Of a stretch of DNA of 64,000 nucleotides, positions 7,792 through 15,879 are shown one piece after another. Within the stretch, counting starts at the first letter, position 1; every line of letters starts with the position of its first letter. Origin of the DNA: Ferrovibrio sp046297895 (lineage in GTDB: Bacteria > Pseudomonadota > Alphaproteobacteria > Ferrovibrionales > Ferrovibrionaceae); contig NZ_JBKBHC010000003.1 of assembly GCF_046297895.1 (NCBI RefSeq), forward strand, positions 1 through 64,000, written 5' to 3'. The position numbers and the translations under genes were made by a program. The notes beneath the pieces are model-generated. The model made no database searches. It saw only the letters and a list, made by a program, of their open reading frames with translations, and had not been told where the DNA came from.

Positions 7792-8808
7792 TCAGGCCGC
7801 GGCGGCGAAATGGGTCGCCATCGCGGCCATGTCCGACTTTCGGCCGGTGAAAAGTTCGAAGGCACGCACGGCCTGGCCGATGGCCATGCCGGTGCCGGCC
7901 AGCGTGCGGCAGCCCAGGGCGCGCGCCGCGCGCAGCAATTCGGTTTCCTGCGGGAAATAGACGATCTCGGCAACCCAGTGATGGCGACGCAGCAAGGCGG
8001 CCGGAAACGGCGTGCCGGGATATTTCGCCATGCCGACCGGCGTGGTGTTGACGATGCCGTCGGTCCAGCCCAGAAGCGATTCCAGAAGCGATTCCCGGGT
8101 TTCGGCCGTGCCCGCGCCGGCCTGCACACGCTCGCCCCAGTCGCGTCGCATATGCGCGGCCAAGGCCTGCGCCCGGGCCGGATCGGTGTCGACGATCTCC
8201 AGCCGCTCGACGCCGAGCTGCATCAGCGCATAGGCCACCGCCGCGCCCGCGCCGCCCGCGCCGAACTGCACCACCTGGCGCAGCGGCACGTCGCTCAAGC
8301 CGGCGCGGAAGCTTTCGGCAAAGCCCCAGCAGTCGGTGTTATGGCCGGTGGTGGTGGCGCCAGCGCCGGCATAGACCACGGTGTTCACCGCGCCGATGGC
8401 GGCCGCTTCGGGCGACAGCGCGTCCAGATGCGGCAGGATCTGCTGCTTGAAGGGATGGGTGACGTTGAAGCCCTGGAAACCCAGCGCCGCGCCGGCGGCC
8501 AGGATGTCGGGCAGGGCCGCATCAGGCAGGCGCAAGGCGTCGAAATCGACCAGGATATAGGCGCAGTCCAGGCCCAGCCGCGCCGCCTCGCGCTCATGCA
8601 TCATCGGCGTGCGGGATTGCTGGATGCCGCGACCGATCAGGCCGACGAGCACCCCCGCGAGACTGGCGGCGGACACGAGGGCGGCCGTCTGCGCGGATGT
8701 GGTCCGGCGCGCGGTCAGCGGATGCGCCGCCATCACGGCCTGCAGGGCCCTGATGCAGGCGTCGCGGCCGGATGTCTGGCGTTCAGACCTGTCGGAGCCT
8801 GACGACAC
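7792..8808 (-). CDS. Shikimate/quinate 5-dehydrogenase-like enzyme
   Basis: This 338-residue AroE-superfamily enzyme carries the substrate motif NVTHPFKQ with the catalytic Lys, AVNTVVY, GHNTDCWGF with the catalytic Asp, and the nucleotide-binding FGAGGAGAAVAYAL. I chose the GTG at 8808 because GGGAGGAA lies two bases upstream; the next in-frame ATG is at residue 21. The 50 residues before VGLIGRGIQQSRTP are longer than in most AroE proteins, so the true start may be internal. As first gene of the operon with TRAP and aroQ genes, it probably oxidises shikimate and/or quinate. There is no PQQ-dependent quinate dehydrogenase in the window. Confidence 0.85.
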   Translation of the reverse strand: MSSGSDRSERQTSGRDACIRALQAVMAAHPLTARRTTSAQTAALVSAASLAGVLVGLIGRGIQQSRTPMMHEREAARLGLDCAYILVDFDALRLPDAALPDILAAGAALGFQGFNVTHPFKQQILPHLDALSPEAAAIGAVNTVVYAGAGATTTGHNTDCWGFAESFRAGLSDVPLRQVVQFGAGGAGAAVAYALMQLGVERLEIVDTDPARAQALAAHMRRDWGERVQAGAGTAETRESLLESLLGWTDGIVNTTPVGMAKYPGTPFPAALLRRHHWVAEIVYFPQETELLRAARALGCRTLAGTGMAIGQAVRAFELFTGRKSDMAAMATHFAAAA

Positions 8809-8840
8809 GGTTCCTCCCGGGGAAAATTTCTCGCTGCACA

Positions 8841-8859
8841 ATGTACGAAATAGTTAGTA
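8841..8859. promoter_or_regulatory. Putative TetR operator 1 (between the dehydrogenase and tetR genes)
   Basis: The stretch holds ATGTACGAA-NN-AGTT, repeated with identical spacing at 9760-9774. The surrounding TACGAAATAGTTAGTA is an imperfect palindrome (12 of 16 symmetric positions). It lies between the divergent dehydrogenase and TetR genes. TTGACT occurs nearby on the minus strand as a possible -35 element. Confidence 0.5.
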
Positions 8860-8967
8860 TAGTCAAACCCGATTCCGGCCGGCCAGGGTTCCGGCATTGG
8901 CTTGAGGCAGGAATTCTCTTTGTTTGCGGCGTGTTAGCTATTTGCAAGGCGTCGATCCGAGGGCAGT

Positions 8968-9714
8968 ATGCAACAGACCACTCAGGCCATGGGCTGGCGC
9001 GCGCGGACCGCGTCGGCAGGAAAATCCCGCCCGATGACACAATCTTCCAGACCGGCCCCCAGGCCCTCCTCCAGACCGACCGCTACCGCCCGGACGCGCA
9101 GCCCGGAAGCGACGCGGCAGGACATCATCGACGTCGCGATGCGCGAATTCGCGCAGAACGGCTTGTCCGGCGCGCGGGTGGACGAGATCGCCGCCAAGAC
9201 CGGCTCCAGCAAGCGGATGATCTACTACTATTTCGGCGACAAGGACGGCCTGTATCTGGCCGTGCTGGAAGAGGCCTACCGCAAGGTGCGCACCACCGAG
9301 GCGCAGCTCGATCTGGAGCATCTCAAGCCCGCCGATGCCCTGCGGCGGCTGGTCGAGTTCACCTTCGACCACCACCATTCCAACGAGGCCTTCATTCGCC
9401 TGGTGATGATCGAGAACATCCACCATGGCGAATATCTGGCGCGCTCCAAGACGATCCAGGACCTGAACGTCTCGGCCATCGGCGAGCTGGAACGCATCTA
9501 CCATCGCGGCCTGCAGGACGGCGTGTTCCGCAAGGGGCTCTCGGCGATCGAGCTGCATTGGCAGATCAGCGCGCTCTGCTTCTTCGGCGTTTCCAACCGC
9601 GCCACCTTCTCGCAGATCTTCCGCGTCGACCTGACCTCGAAAAAGGCCCTGGCCGCGCTGCGGGCTCAGGTGGTGGAGATGGTTCTGCGCAATGTTCTGA
9701 AACACCCGGCCTAG
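8968..9714 (+). CDS. TetR/AcrR family regulator of the quinate/shikimate locus
   Basis: This 248-residue regulator has a TetR HTH: TRQDIIDVAMREFAQNG, then the recognition region IAAKTGSSKRMIYYYFGDKDGL around residues 78-98. The C-terminal ligand domain includes EFTFDHHHSNEAFIRLV and ends about residue 247. GAGGG five bases before the ATG at 8968 supports this start; a second ATG at 9034 would remove 22 residues of a basic, low-complexity N terminus. It lies between the transporter/dehydrogenase operon and the dehydratase gene, and matching dyads occur in both flanking promoter regions. It likely senses a pathway intermediate. Confidence 0.88.
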   Translation: MQQTTQAMGWRARTASAGKSRPMTQSSRPAPRPSSRPTATARTRSPEATRQDIIDVAMREFAQNGLSGARVDEIAAKTGSSKRMIYYYFGDKDGLYLAVLEEAYRKVRTTEAQLDLEHLKPADALRRLVEFTFDHHHSNEAFIRLVMIENIHHGEYLARSKTIQDLNVSAIGELERIYHRGLQDGVFRKGLSAIELHWQISALCFFGVSNRATFSQIFRVDLTSKKALAALRAQVVEMVLRNVLKHPA

Positions 9715-9759
9715 GCCGGCCGGCGGTGATGCGCCAGGCCGGTTTCGGCCGGCGCAATA

Positions 9760-9780
9760 ATGTACGAACCAGTTCGATCA
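9760..9780. promoter_or_regulatory. Putative TetR operator 2 (upstream of the dehydratase gene)
   Basis: TGTACGAACCAGTTCGATCA (9761-9780) is an imperfect palindrome. With the preceding A it repeats the ATGTACGAA-NN-AGTT core seen at 8841-8855. It lies 45 bases before the dehydratase ATG. Confidence 0.55.
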
Positions 9781-9825
9781 AATACAAAACAGAGCCCGGC
9801 CCGGGCCGGTTCCAGGGAGGCCGCC

Positions 9826-11745
9826 ATGACAACCGCGACCATGAAGACAGCGCCCCTTAAGACCTCGATCGCCACCGTTTCGCTCAGCGGCACGCTGGAA
9901 GAGAAGCTGCAGGCCATTGCCGCTGCGGGCTTCGACGGCGTGGAAATTTTCGAAAATGACTTCCTCGCCTTCGACGGCTCCCCGCGCGAGGTCGGCCGGA
10001 TGGTGCGCGAGGCGGGGCTGCAGATCACACTGTTCCAGCCCTTCCGCGATTTCGAGGGCATGCCCGAGCCGCAGCGCGGCCGCGGCTTCGACCGTGCCGA
10101 TCGCAAGTTCGATATCATGCAGGAACTGGGCACCGACCTGATGCTGGTCTGCTCGAATGTCTCGCCGCTCTCGCTCGGCGGCATTGATCGCGCCGCCGAT
10201 GATTTCCGCGAGTTGGGCGAGCGTGCGGCGCGCCGCGGCCTGCGGGTGGGTTACGAGGCGCTGGCCTGGGGCCGGCACATCAACGATCACCGCGATGCCT
10301 GGGAAATCGTGCGCCGCGCCGATCACCCCAATATCGGCCTCATTCTCGATTCCTTTCACACGCTGGCGCGGCGGATCGACGTGGCATCCATCCGTGCCAT
10401 TCCGAAGGACAAGATCTTCATCGTGCAGCTGGCCGACGCACCCCGCATCGAGATGGACCTGCTGCACTGGAGCCGGCATTATCGCAACATGCCAGGCCAG
10501 GGCGACCTGCCGGTGGTCGACTTCATGCGCGCGGTGGCGGCCACCGGCTATGACGGACCGCTGTCACTGGAAATCTTCAACGACCAGTTCCGCGGCGGCT
10601 CGCCCAAGGCCATTGCCGTCGATGGCAAACGCTCCCTGGTCAGCCTGATGGACCGCGTGCGCCGCGAGGAACCAGGCACACGGATCGTGGTGGCCGATAT
10701 CCCCGACCGCATTCCCGCGCATGGCATCGAATTCATCGAATTCACCGCCAACGAGCAGGAAGGCGCCGAACTGGCCGCCCTGTTTCGCATGTTCGGCTTT
10801 GCCAAGGCGGCGCGGCACAAATCCAAGGATGTCACGCTCTGGCGCCAGGGCGGCATCAATCTGCTGATCAACAGCGAGCGCGAGGGCTTTGCCCACAGCG
10901 CCTATGTGATGCATGGCGCCGGTGTCTGCGATATCGGCCTGCGCGTGGAGGATGCCGCCGCCACCGTGCTGCGGGCGCGGGCGCTGGGCGCCGAACCTTT
11001 CGAGCAGCCGGTCGGCCCCGGCGAGTTGCGCATCCCGGCCATCCGCGGGGTTGGCGGCGGCGTGATGCATTTCATCGATGCCAAGAGCGAATTATCGAGG
11101 CTGTGGGAGATCGATTTCGAGCCGGTCCGCGATGCCGGGCAGGCCGGCGATGCCGGCCTGGTGGCCATCGACCATGTGGCGCAGACCATGAACTACGAGG
11201 AGATGCTGACCTGGATCCTGTTCTATACCTCCATCTTCGCCACCCATAAGACGCCGATGGTGGATATCGTCGATCCGGCCGGCCTGGTGCGCAGCCAGGT
11301 GATCGAGAATGACAGCGGCAGCCTGCGCATCACCCTGAACGGCGCCGAGAACCGCCGTACGCTGGCCGGCCATTTCATTGCCGAAAGCTTCGGTTCGGCC
11401 GTGCAGCACCTGGCCTTCGTCTCGCGGGATATTTTCGCCACGGTGGCGGCCATGAAGCGCAACGGCTTCCGACCGCTTGCCATCTCGCAGAACTACTACG
11501 ACGACATCGAGGTGCGCTTCGGCCTCGAGCCCGGCCTGCTCGATGCGCTGCGCGAGCACAACATCCTCTATGACCGCGACGGCGAGGGCGAGTATTTCCA
11601 GATCTACAGCCCCAATTACGGCGAAGGCTTTTTCTTCGAAGTGGTGCAGCGCCGCCGCTATGGCGGCTACGGCGCGCCGAACGCGCCATTCCGCATTGCC
11701 GCGCAGAAGCGCAGCCTGAAGCAGAAGGACCGGATCGAAATCTAG
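9826..11745 (+). CDS. quiC: 3-Dehydroshikimate dehydratase fused to an HPPD-like domain (QuiC1 type)
   Basis: This 639-residue protein has two parts. The N-terminal half (about 10-290) is a sugar phosphate isomerase-like TIM barrel with SIATVSLSGTLEEKLQAIAA, GTDLMLVCSN, GYEALAWGRHIND, ILDSFHTL and LSLEIFND, whose Glu/Asp/His residues match the divalent-metal site of bacterial dehydroshikimate dehydratases. The C-terminal half is a VOC domain pair like 4-hydroxyphenylpyruvate dioxygenase (IEFIEFTANEQEGAELAALF; AIDHVAQTMNYEEMLTWILF; YYDDIEVRFG). This is the fused architecture known from Pseudomonas QuiC1. It would convert 3-dehydroshikimate to protocatechuate. GGGAGG selects the ATG at 9826. 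The TetR-type dyad upstream ties it to the neighbouring regulator. Confidence 0.92.
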   Translation: MTTATMKTAPLKTSIATVSLSGTLEEKLQAIAAAGFDGVEIFENDFLAFDGSPREVGRMVREAGLQITLFQPFRDFEGMPEPQRGRGFDRADRKFDIMQELGTDLMLVCSNVSPLSLGGIDRAADDFRELGERAARRGLRVGYEALAWGRHINDHRDAWEIVRRADHPNIGLILDSFHTLARRIDVASIRAIPKDKIFIVQLADAPRIEMDLLHWSRHYRNMPGQGDLPVVDFMRAVAATGYDGPLSLEIFNDQFRGGSPKAIAVDGKRSLVSLMDRVRREEPGTRIVVADIPDRIPAHGIEFIEFTANEQEGAELAALFRMFGFAKAARHKSKDVTLWRQGGINLLINSEREGFAHSAYVMHGAGVCDIGLRVEDAAATVLRARALGAEPFEQPVGPGELRIPAIRGVGGGVMHFIDAKSELSRLWEIDFEPVRDAGQAGDAGLVAIDHVAQTMNYEEMLTWILFYTSIFATHKTPMVDIVDPAGLVRSQVIENDSGSLRITLNGAENRRTLAGHFIAESFGSAVQHLAFVSRDIFATVAAMKRNGFRPLAISQNYYDDIEVRFGLEPGLLDALREHNILYDRDGEGEYFQIYSPNYGEGFFFEVVQRRRYGGYGAPNAPFRIAAQKRSLKQKDRIEI

Positions 11746-11756
11746 CGGGCCTGTAT

Positions 11757-12977
11757 TTAGCGCGACTGGACCTGCCGCAGCCAGCGCACGACGCCCAGGC
11801 CGGCAGCCAGCCCCGTGGCCAGGCAGCCCTGCAGCAGATAGCCACCGGTCGGCGCCTCCCAGTCCAGCATCTCGCCGGCCACGAACACGCCCGGCCGCCG
11901 GCGCAGCATCAGATGCCCGTCCAGTTCATCCAGCGCGATGCCGCCGGCGGTGGAGATGGCGCGCGCCAGTCCGAACGGCGCGGTCAGTCGCAGGGGCAGG
12001 GCGCGCACCAGCGTCTCCAGCGGGGCCGCGCTGCCGGCATGGAGGGCCTCCTGCACCAGGCCGATGGCCACCGGCGGCAGGTTGATCTGCTTGCGCAGGA
12101 AGTTGGCCAGCGAAGCGCCGCGCCGTGGCTGGCTCAGCTTGTCATGCAGTTCCGCATCATCCATGTCCGGCCGCAGGTCGACCTTGAGTTCTGCCGCGCC
12201 GTTGCGCGCGATGGCGTCACGCAGGGCCGATGACAGCGCATAGACCGCGCCGCCCTCGATGCCCTGGGCCGCAATCATCGCCTCGCCACGGATCGTCTGG
12301 CCGGCGAAACCAAGCGCGATGCGTTTCAGCGGCTGGCCGGCATGGCGGCTGCGGAAATGCTCCGACCAGGCAACATGGAAGCCGCTGTTGGCCGGCTGCA
12401 GCGGGGTAATCGCGAGATCGGGCAGCAGAGCGGTCCAGCTCCCGTCGGCGCCCAGGCGCGGCCAGGAGGCGCCGCCCAGCGCCAGCACCGTGGCATCGGC
12501 GGCATAGGCGCTGCCATCATTGAAGCGCAGGGTGTGGCCATCGTCGGTCCAGCCGGTCCATTCCGCACGCGTCTTCAGCGTCACGCCCAGATCGTTCAGC
12601 CGTGCGAGCCAGGCGCGCAGCAGGGGGCTTGCCTTCATCGCGCGCGGAAACACTCGGCCGCTGCTGCCCACGAAGGTGGGTTGGCCCAGGCCTTCGCACC
12701 ATTGCACCAGGGCTTGCGGTGGAAAGGCCTCCAGCGCGCTGTGCATCCAGCCCTCCGCCGCGCCGTAGCGCGTGCGAAACCGCTCGATGGCCTCGGAATG
12801 GGTGATGTTCAGGCCGCCACGCCCGGCCATCAGGAATTTGCGGGCCGGGCTGGGCATGCGCTCGAACACTGTTACCGCGACGGCCTTGCCGCCCTCGCGC
12901 GCGACCGTCTCGGCTGCCATCAGGCCGGCCGGGCCGGCGCCGATGACGGCAACGCGCTGGACAGGGATCGTGTTCAT
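11757..12977 (-). CDS. TIGR03862/HI0933-like NAD(P)/FAD-dependent flavoprotein
   Basis: This 406-residue protein has an N-terminal FAD motif VAVIGAGPAGLMAAETVARE and the family stretch ARKFLMAGRGGLNITHSE near residue 47. It ends with FVAGEMLDWEAPTGGYLLQGCLATG, the C-terminal FAD-contacting segment typical of HI0933-like proteins. ALGGASWPRLGADGSW near residue 168 also fits the family. The physiological substrate of this family is unknown. It is divergent from the MFS gene at 13094 and convergent with the dehydratase gene, whose stop is 11 bases away, so it is probably not part of the quinate pathway. Confidence 0.85.
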   Translation of the reverse strand: MNTIPVQRVAVIGAGPAGLMAAETVAREGGKAVAVTVFERMPSPARKFLMAGRGGLNITHSEAIERFRTRYGAAEGWMHSALEAFPPQALVQWCEGLGQPTFVGSSGRVFPRAMKASPLLRAWLARLNDLGVTLKTRAEWTGWTDDGHTLRFNDGSAYAADATVLALGGASWPRLGADGSWTALLPDLAITPLQPANSGFHVAWSEHFRSRHAGQPLKRIALGFAGQTIRGEAMIAAQGIEGGAVYALSSALRDAIARNGAAELKVDLRPDMDDAELHDKLSQPRRGASLANFLRKQINLPPVAIGLVQEALHAGSAAPLETLVRALPLRLTAPFGLARAISTAGGIALDELDGHLMLRRRPGVFVAGEMLDWEAPTGGYLLQGCLATGLAAGLGVVRWLRQVQSR

Positions 12978-13093
12978 GAGCCTGTAATGCCGCCTCGCCG
13001 CCGGCCGCGCAATGGGCCGGCTTCCTCGCTCGGTGCTTTATTGTCGCGGCCGACGATGCCAATCTGGTCTTCCGATCCGATTCGCATCTTCGC

Positions 13094-14338
13094 ATGACCG
13101 AGCCAGAACAGACCGTACCGACCGATCCGCTGCTGCGGCGCAATTTTGGCCTCGGCATCGCCAATGGCACGCTGGTGGATGCCAGCGACCAGATCGCCTC
13201 GCCCAACATCGTCGTGCCCTGGCTGCTGCATGCGCTGGGCGCCTTCGCCTTTGTGGTCTCGGCGGCCGTGCCGCTGGTGCGGGCCGGCCAGCTCGCCGCC
13301 TCGCTCGCGCTTGGTCCCGTCGTGGTGCGGGCGCCACTGGCCAAGCTGCTGGTCGGCCTCGCTACCTTCGCGAAAGCCATCGCACTTGGCGGCATGGCGT
13401 TGGCTGCCTGGCTGCTGCCGCCGCTGCCCGCCATCGCCGCTATCGTGGTTTTGCTGCTGCTGGTCGGGCTGGCCAACGGGCTCGGCGGCCTGGGTTTCCG
13501 CCAGCTTGCCGCCAAGGCGATCCCGGCGCATCGGCGCGGCGCCTTGCTGGCATTGCGACTGGCCGCCGGCGGCCTGTTCACCGTTCTGCTGCTGTATGTG
13601 TTCTATGCCCAGCACGAGGCGCCGCGCAGCATCGACGGCTATGGCTGGAAGCTGCTGATCGCCGCCATCTGCCTCACGCTTGGCGCGCTTGCCATCCTGC
13701 TGTTTTTCGAAAGCCGCGGCACCGTGGCCGGAACAAGTCTGCCCTCTCTGGCCGACGGCTTCCGCCTGGCCGGCCGTTCGCGCTGGTATCGTTCGTATCT
13801 GCAGATGCGCGCGGTGGCGCAGGGCATCGACATGACGGTGCCCTTCTTCGCCATCCATGCCGCCAACGTCACCGGCGCGGCCCATGCGCTGGGGCTTTTT
13901 GTGGCCGCTTCCACGCTCGGCGGCGCGCTGGCCGGCCTGCTGCTGGCGCGTTTCCTGGATCAGCATGTGGAGCTGGTGCTGCGCGCCGCCCCGGTGCTGG
14001 CGCTGCTGGCCGCCGGCTATGCGCTGCTGCTCGACCTGCATCTGGGCTGGCGCACGGCCGAGGCCTATGCGCCGGTTTTTTTCGTCGCCGCCGTGGCCGG
14101 GCAATCCTACTGGCTGGCCTGCGACACGCTGGCGCTGCGCAATCTCCAGCTTGCCGAATTGCCGGCCGGCAGCGGTCTGGCCGCAGCGGTGGCCAGCGTG
14201 GTGGCGATGGTGATGGCGCTGGCCTTCGGCGCGGTGGCGCATTCCACCCATGTGCTGGTCGCCATCGGCCTGCTCGGCCTGCTGCTGCTGGGCGGCATGC
14301 TCAGCATCGAGCGGGTGATCGCCGCCACGAGAAACTGA
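13094..14338 (+). CDS. MFS-like transporter of unknown substrate
   Basis: This 414-residue protein has about ten to twelve membrane segments, among them a long hydrophobic run near residues 100-130 and the C-terminal VLVAIGLLGLLLLGGML. Charged loop motifs are weak compared with classic drug exporters. It has no clear ribosome-binding site before its ATG. It is divergent from the flavoprotein gene across about 116 bases and convergent with the MocR gene, leaving only three bases between the stops. The neighbours do not suggest a substrate. Confidence 0.7.
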   Translation: MTEPEQTVPTDPLLRRNFGLGIANGTLVDASDQIASPNIVVPWLLHALGAFAFVVSAAVPLVRAGQLAASLALGPVVVRAPLAKLLVGLATFAKAIALGGMALAAWLLPPLPAIAAIVVLLLLVGLANGLGGLGFRQLAAKAIPAHRRGALLALRLAAGGLFTVLLLYVFYAQHEAPRSIDGYGWKLLIAAICLTLGALAILLFFESRGTVAGTSLPSLADGFRLAGRSRWYRSYLQMRAVAQGIDMTVPFFAIHAANVTGAAHALGLFVAASTLGGALAGLLLARFLDQHVELVLRAAPVLALLAAGYALLLDLHLGWRTAEAYAPVFFVAAVAGQSYWLACDTLALRNLQLAELPAGSGLAAAVASVVAMVMALAFGAVAHSTHVLVAIGLLGLLLLGGMLSIERVIAATRN

Positions 14339-14341
14339 AAC

Positions 14342-15724
14342 TCAGGCGGCGTCCTCGCAGGCCTTGCGCATGAAATCCAGGAAGGCCGGATCGTCGGCAT
14401 AGGCGACATTGATGCGCAGCGCCGGCCGGTGCGCCTCGCGGTCCAGGGAGAAAATCGAACTGGGCGCCAGGAAGATGCCGTCTTCCGAGGCGCGGCGTGC
14501 CAGCGCCACATCGTCGATACCTTCAGGCAGCGGGCACCACAGGTAATAGCCGCCGGCCGGAGCGCTCAGGTCCTTCAGGCCGATGGCGGCCAGCGCGGCC
14601 ATCGCCTGGCCGGAGGCGCGCGCCACACGCTCGCGCAGACGGTTCAGGTGGTGACGATAATGCCCGTCGGCCATCAGGTCGTGGATCAGGCGTTCGACAT
14701 AACCCGAGCTGTTCACCACGGTCAGCATCTTCACGTCGGTGAGCGAGCGGATCAGCGCCGGCGCGGCGGCGATATAACCGGTGCGCAGGCTGGCCGACAG
14801 CGTCTTGGAGAAGGTGCCGACATAGATCACACGCTCGAGCTGGTCCAGCGTCGCCAGCCGTGGCGTGATCGGCGGCAGCAGATCGGCGAAGGGGTCGTCC
14901 TCCACCAAGATCATGCCCAACCGTTCAGCCTGCTGCAGCAGGCGATGGATGCCGGCCGGCGTCATCGATGTGCCGGTGGGGTTATGCGCCAGGGTCTGGG
15001 TGAAGAACAGGCGCGGGTGATACTGCGCGGCCTTGGCTTCCAGGTCGTCCGGATCCGGGCCGTCGCCCAGGCGCCGCACGCCGATCACGTTGGCGCGCGC
15101 CAGCCGCAGCTTGCCGAATAACGGGTAGTAGCCCGGGCTGTCGACCAGAACGGCATCGCCCGGTTCGATGAAATGCCGCACGATCAGGTCCAGCGCATGG
15201 TTGGCGCCGAAGGTGAGCAGGATCTGCTCGGCGCTGACATGGATCGAGCGTTCGATCAGCCGGCCGGCGATCATCTCGCGCAAGGGGCCATAACCCTGCG
15301 GCGCGCCGTAACCATGCTCCACCCGCTCGCTGCCGCGCAGGCTCAGGCGCAGATGGCGGCCGAGTTCGGAACCCTCCATCCACGCCGCCGGCGGCCGGCC
15401 GTCTCCGACGCGCACGGCATGATGCTGGTTCAGTTGCTCGCGCAGCAGCGATACCAGGTCGATCGCCTCGCTGACATGGGCGGGCCGGATCGCCGCCGAT
15501 GCCTTGGGCCGCGGCCGCGCGACGTAAAAGCCCGACCCGCGCTTGGGTTCCAGGTAGCCCTGCGCCACCAGCCGGTCATAGGCCTCCACCATGGTGTTCT
15601 TCGAGACGCCGAACTCGGACGCGGCCTGGCGCACCGAGCCCAGCCGCGTGCCCGGCGTCAGATGGCCCTGTTCCACCTGGCGGGCAATGTTGCGGGCAAT
15701 CTGCTCCGCCCTGGCGATCCGCAT
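14342..15724 (-). CDS. MocR/PdxR-type GntR regulator with aminotransferase-like domain
   Basis: This 460-residue protein has a GntR winged-helix N terminus (EQIARNIARQVEQGHLTPGT; SVRQAASEFGVSKNTMVEAY; YLEPKRGSGFYVA). It is followed by a fold-type I PLP domain with LTFGANHALDLIVRHFIEPG, HNPTGTSMTPAGIHRLL, VEDDPFADL and YVGTFSKTLSASLRTGY, whose Lys is the expected PLP-binding residue. MocR proteins are PLP-dependent transcription regulators. The ATG at 15724 follows GGGAGCC. It is divergent from the HMG-CoA reductase gene, with two perfect inverted repeats in the shared intergenic region, so it probably controls that operon and itself. Confidence 0.92.
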   Translation of the reverse strand: MRIARAEQIARNIARQVEQGHLTPGTRLGSVRQAASEFGVSKNTMVEAYDRLVAQGYLEPKRGSGFYVARPRPKASAAIRPAHVSEAIDLVSLLREQLNQHHAVRVGDGRPPAAWMEGSELGRHLRLSLRGSERVEHGYGAPQGYGPLREMIAGRLIERSIHVSAEQILLTFGANHALDLIVRHFIEPGDAVLVDSPGYYPLFGKLRLARANVIGVRRLGDGPDPDDLEAKAAQYHPRLFFTQTLAHNPTGTSMTPAGIHRLLQQAERLGMILVEDDPFADLLPPITPRLATLDQLERVIYVGTFSKTLSASLRTGYIAAAPALIRSLTDVKMLTVVNSSGYVERLIHDLMADGHYRHHLNRLRERVARASGQAMAALAAIGLKDLSAPAGGYYLWCPLPEGIDDVALARRASEDGIFLAPSSIFSLDREAHRPALRINVAYADDPAFLDFMRKACEDAA

Positions 15725-15740
15725 GGTCTTGGCTCCCTCT

Positions 15741-15770
15741 AACTGTACCAATAATTCCGCCAGTACAGTT
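15741..15770. promoter_or_regulatory. Inverted repeat 1 in the MocR/HMG-CoA reductase intergenic region
   Basis: AACTGTAC at 15741-15748 and GTACAGTT at 15763-15770 form a perfect 8-base inverted repeat with a 14-base spacer. It begins 17 bases upstream of the MocR start codon, a likely operator for autoregulation. Confidence 0.55.
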
Positions 15771-15774
15771 GATC

Positions 15775-15795
15775 GGACAATACCGCGAATTGTCC
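15775..15795. promoter_or_regulatory. Inverted repeat 2 in the MocR/HMG-CoA reductase intergenic region
   Basis: GGACAAT at 15775-15781 and ATTGTCC at 15789-15795 form a perfect 7-base inverted repeat with a 7-base spacer, four bases from repeat 1. It is followed by CCCTT...AAGGG. This may be the activator or repressor site for the catabolic operon. Confidence 0.5.
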
Positions 15796-15879
15796 CTTGT
15801 TTAAAAGGGCATGCACAGGGATTTTGGGCCGTCATCAGGGCCGCGCCGGCAAGGCGGCGGCCGAATGGAGGAAACACCG

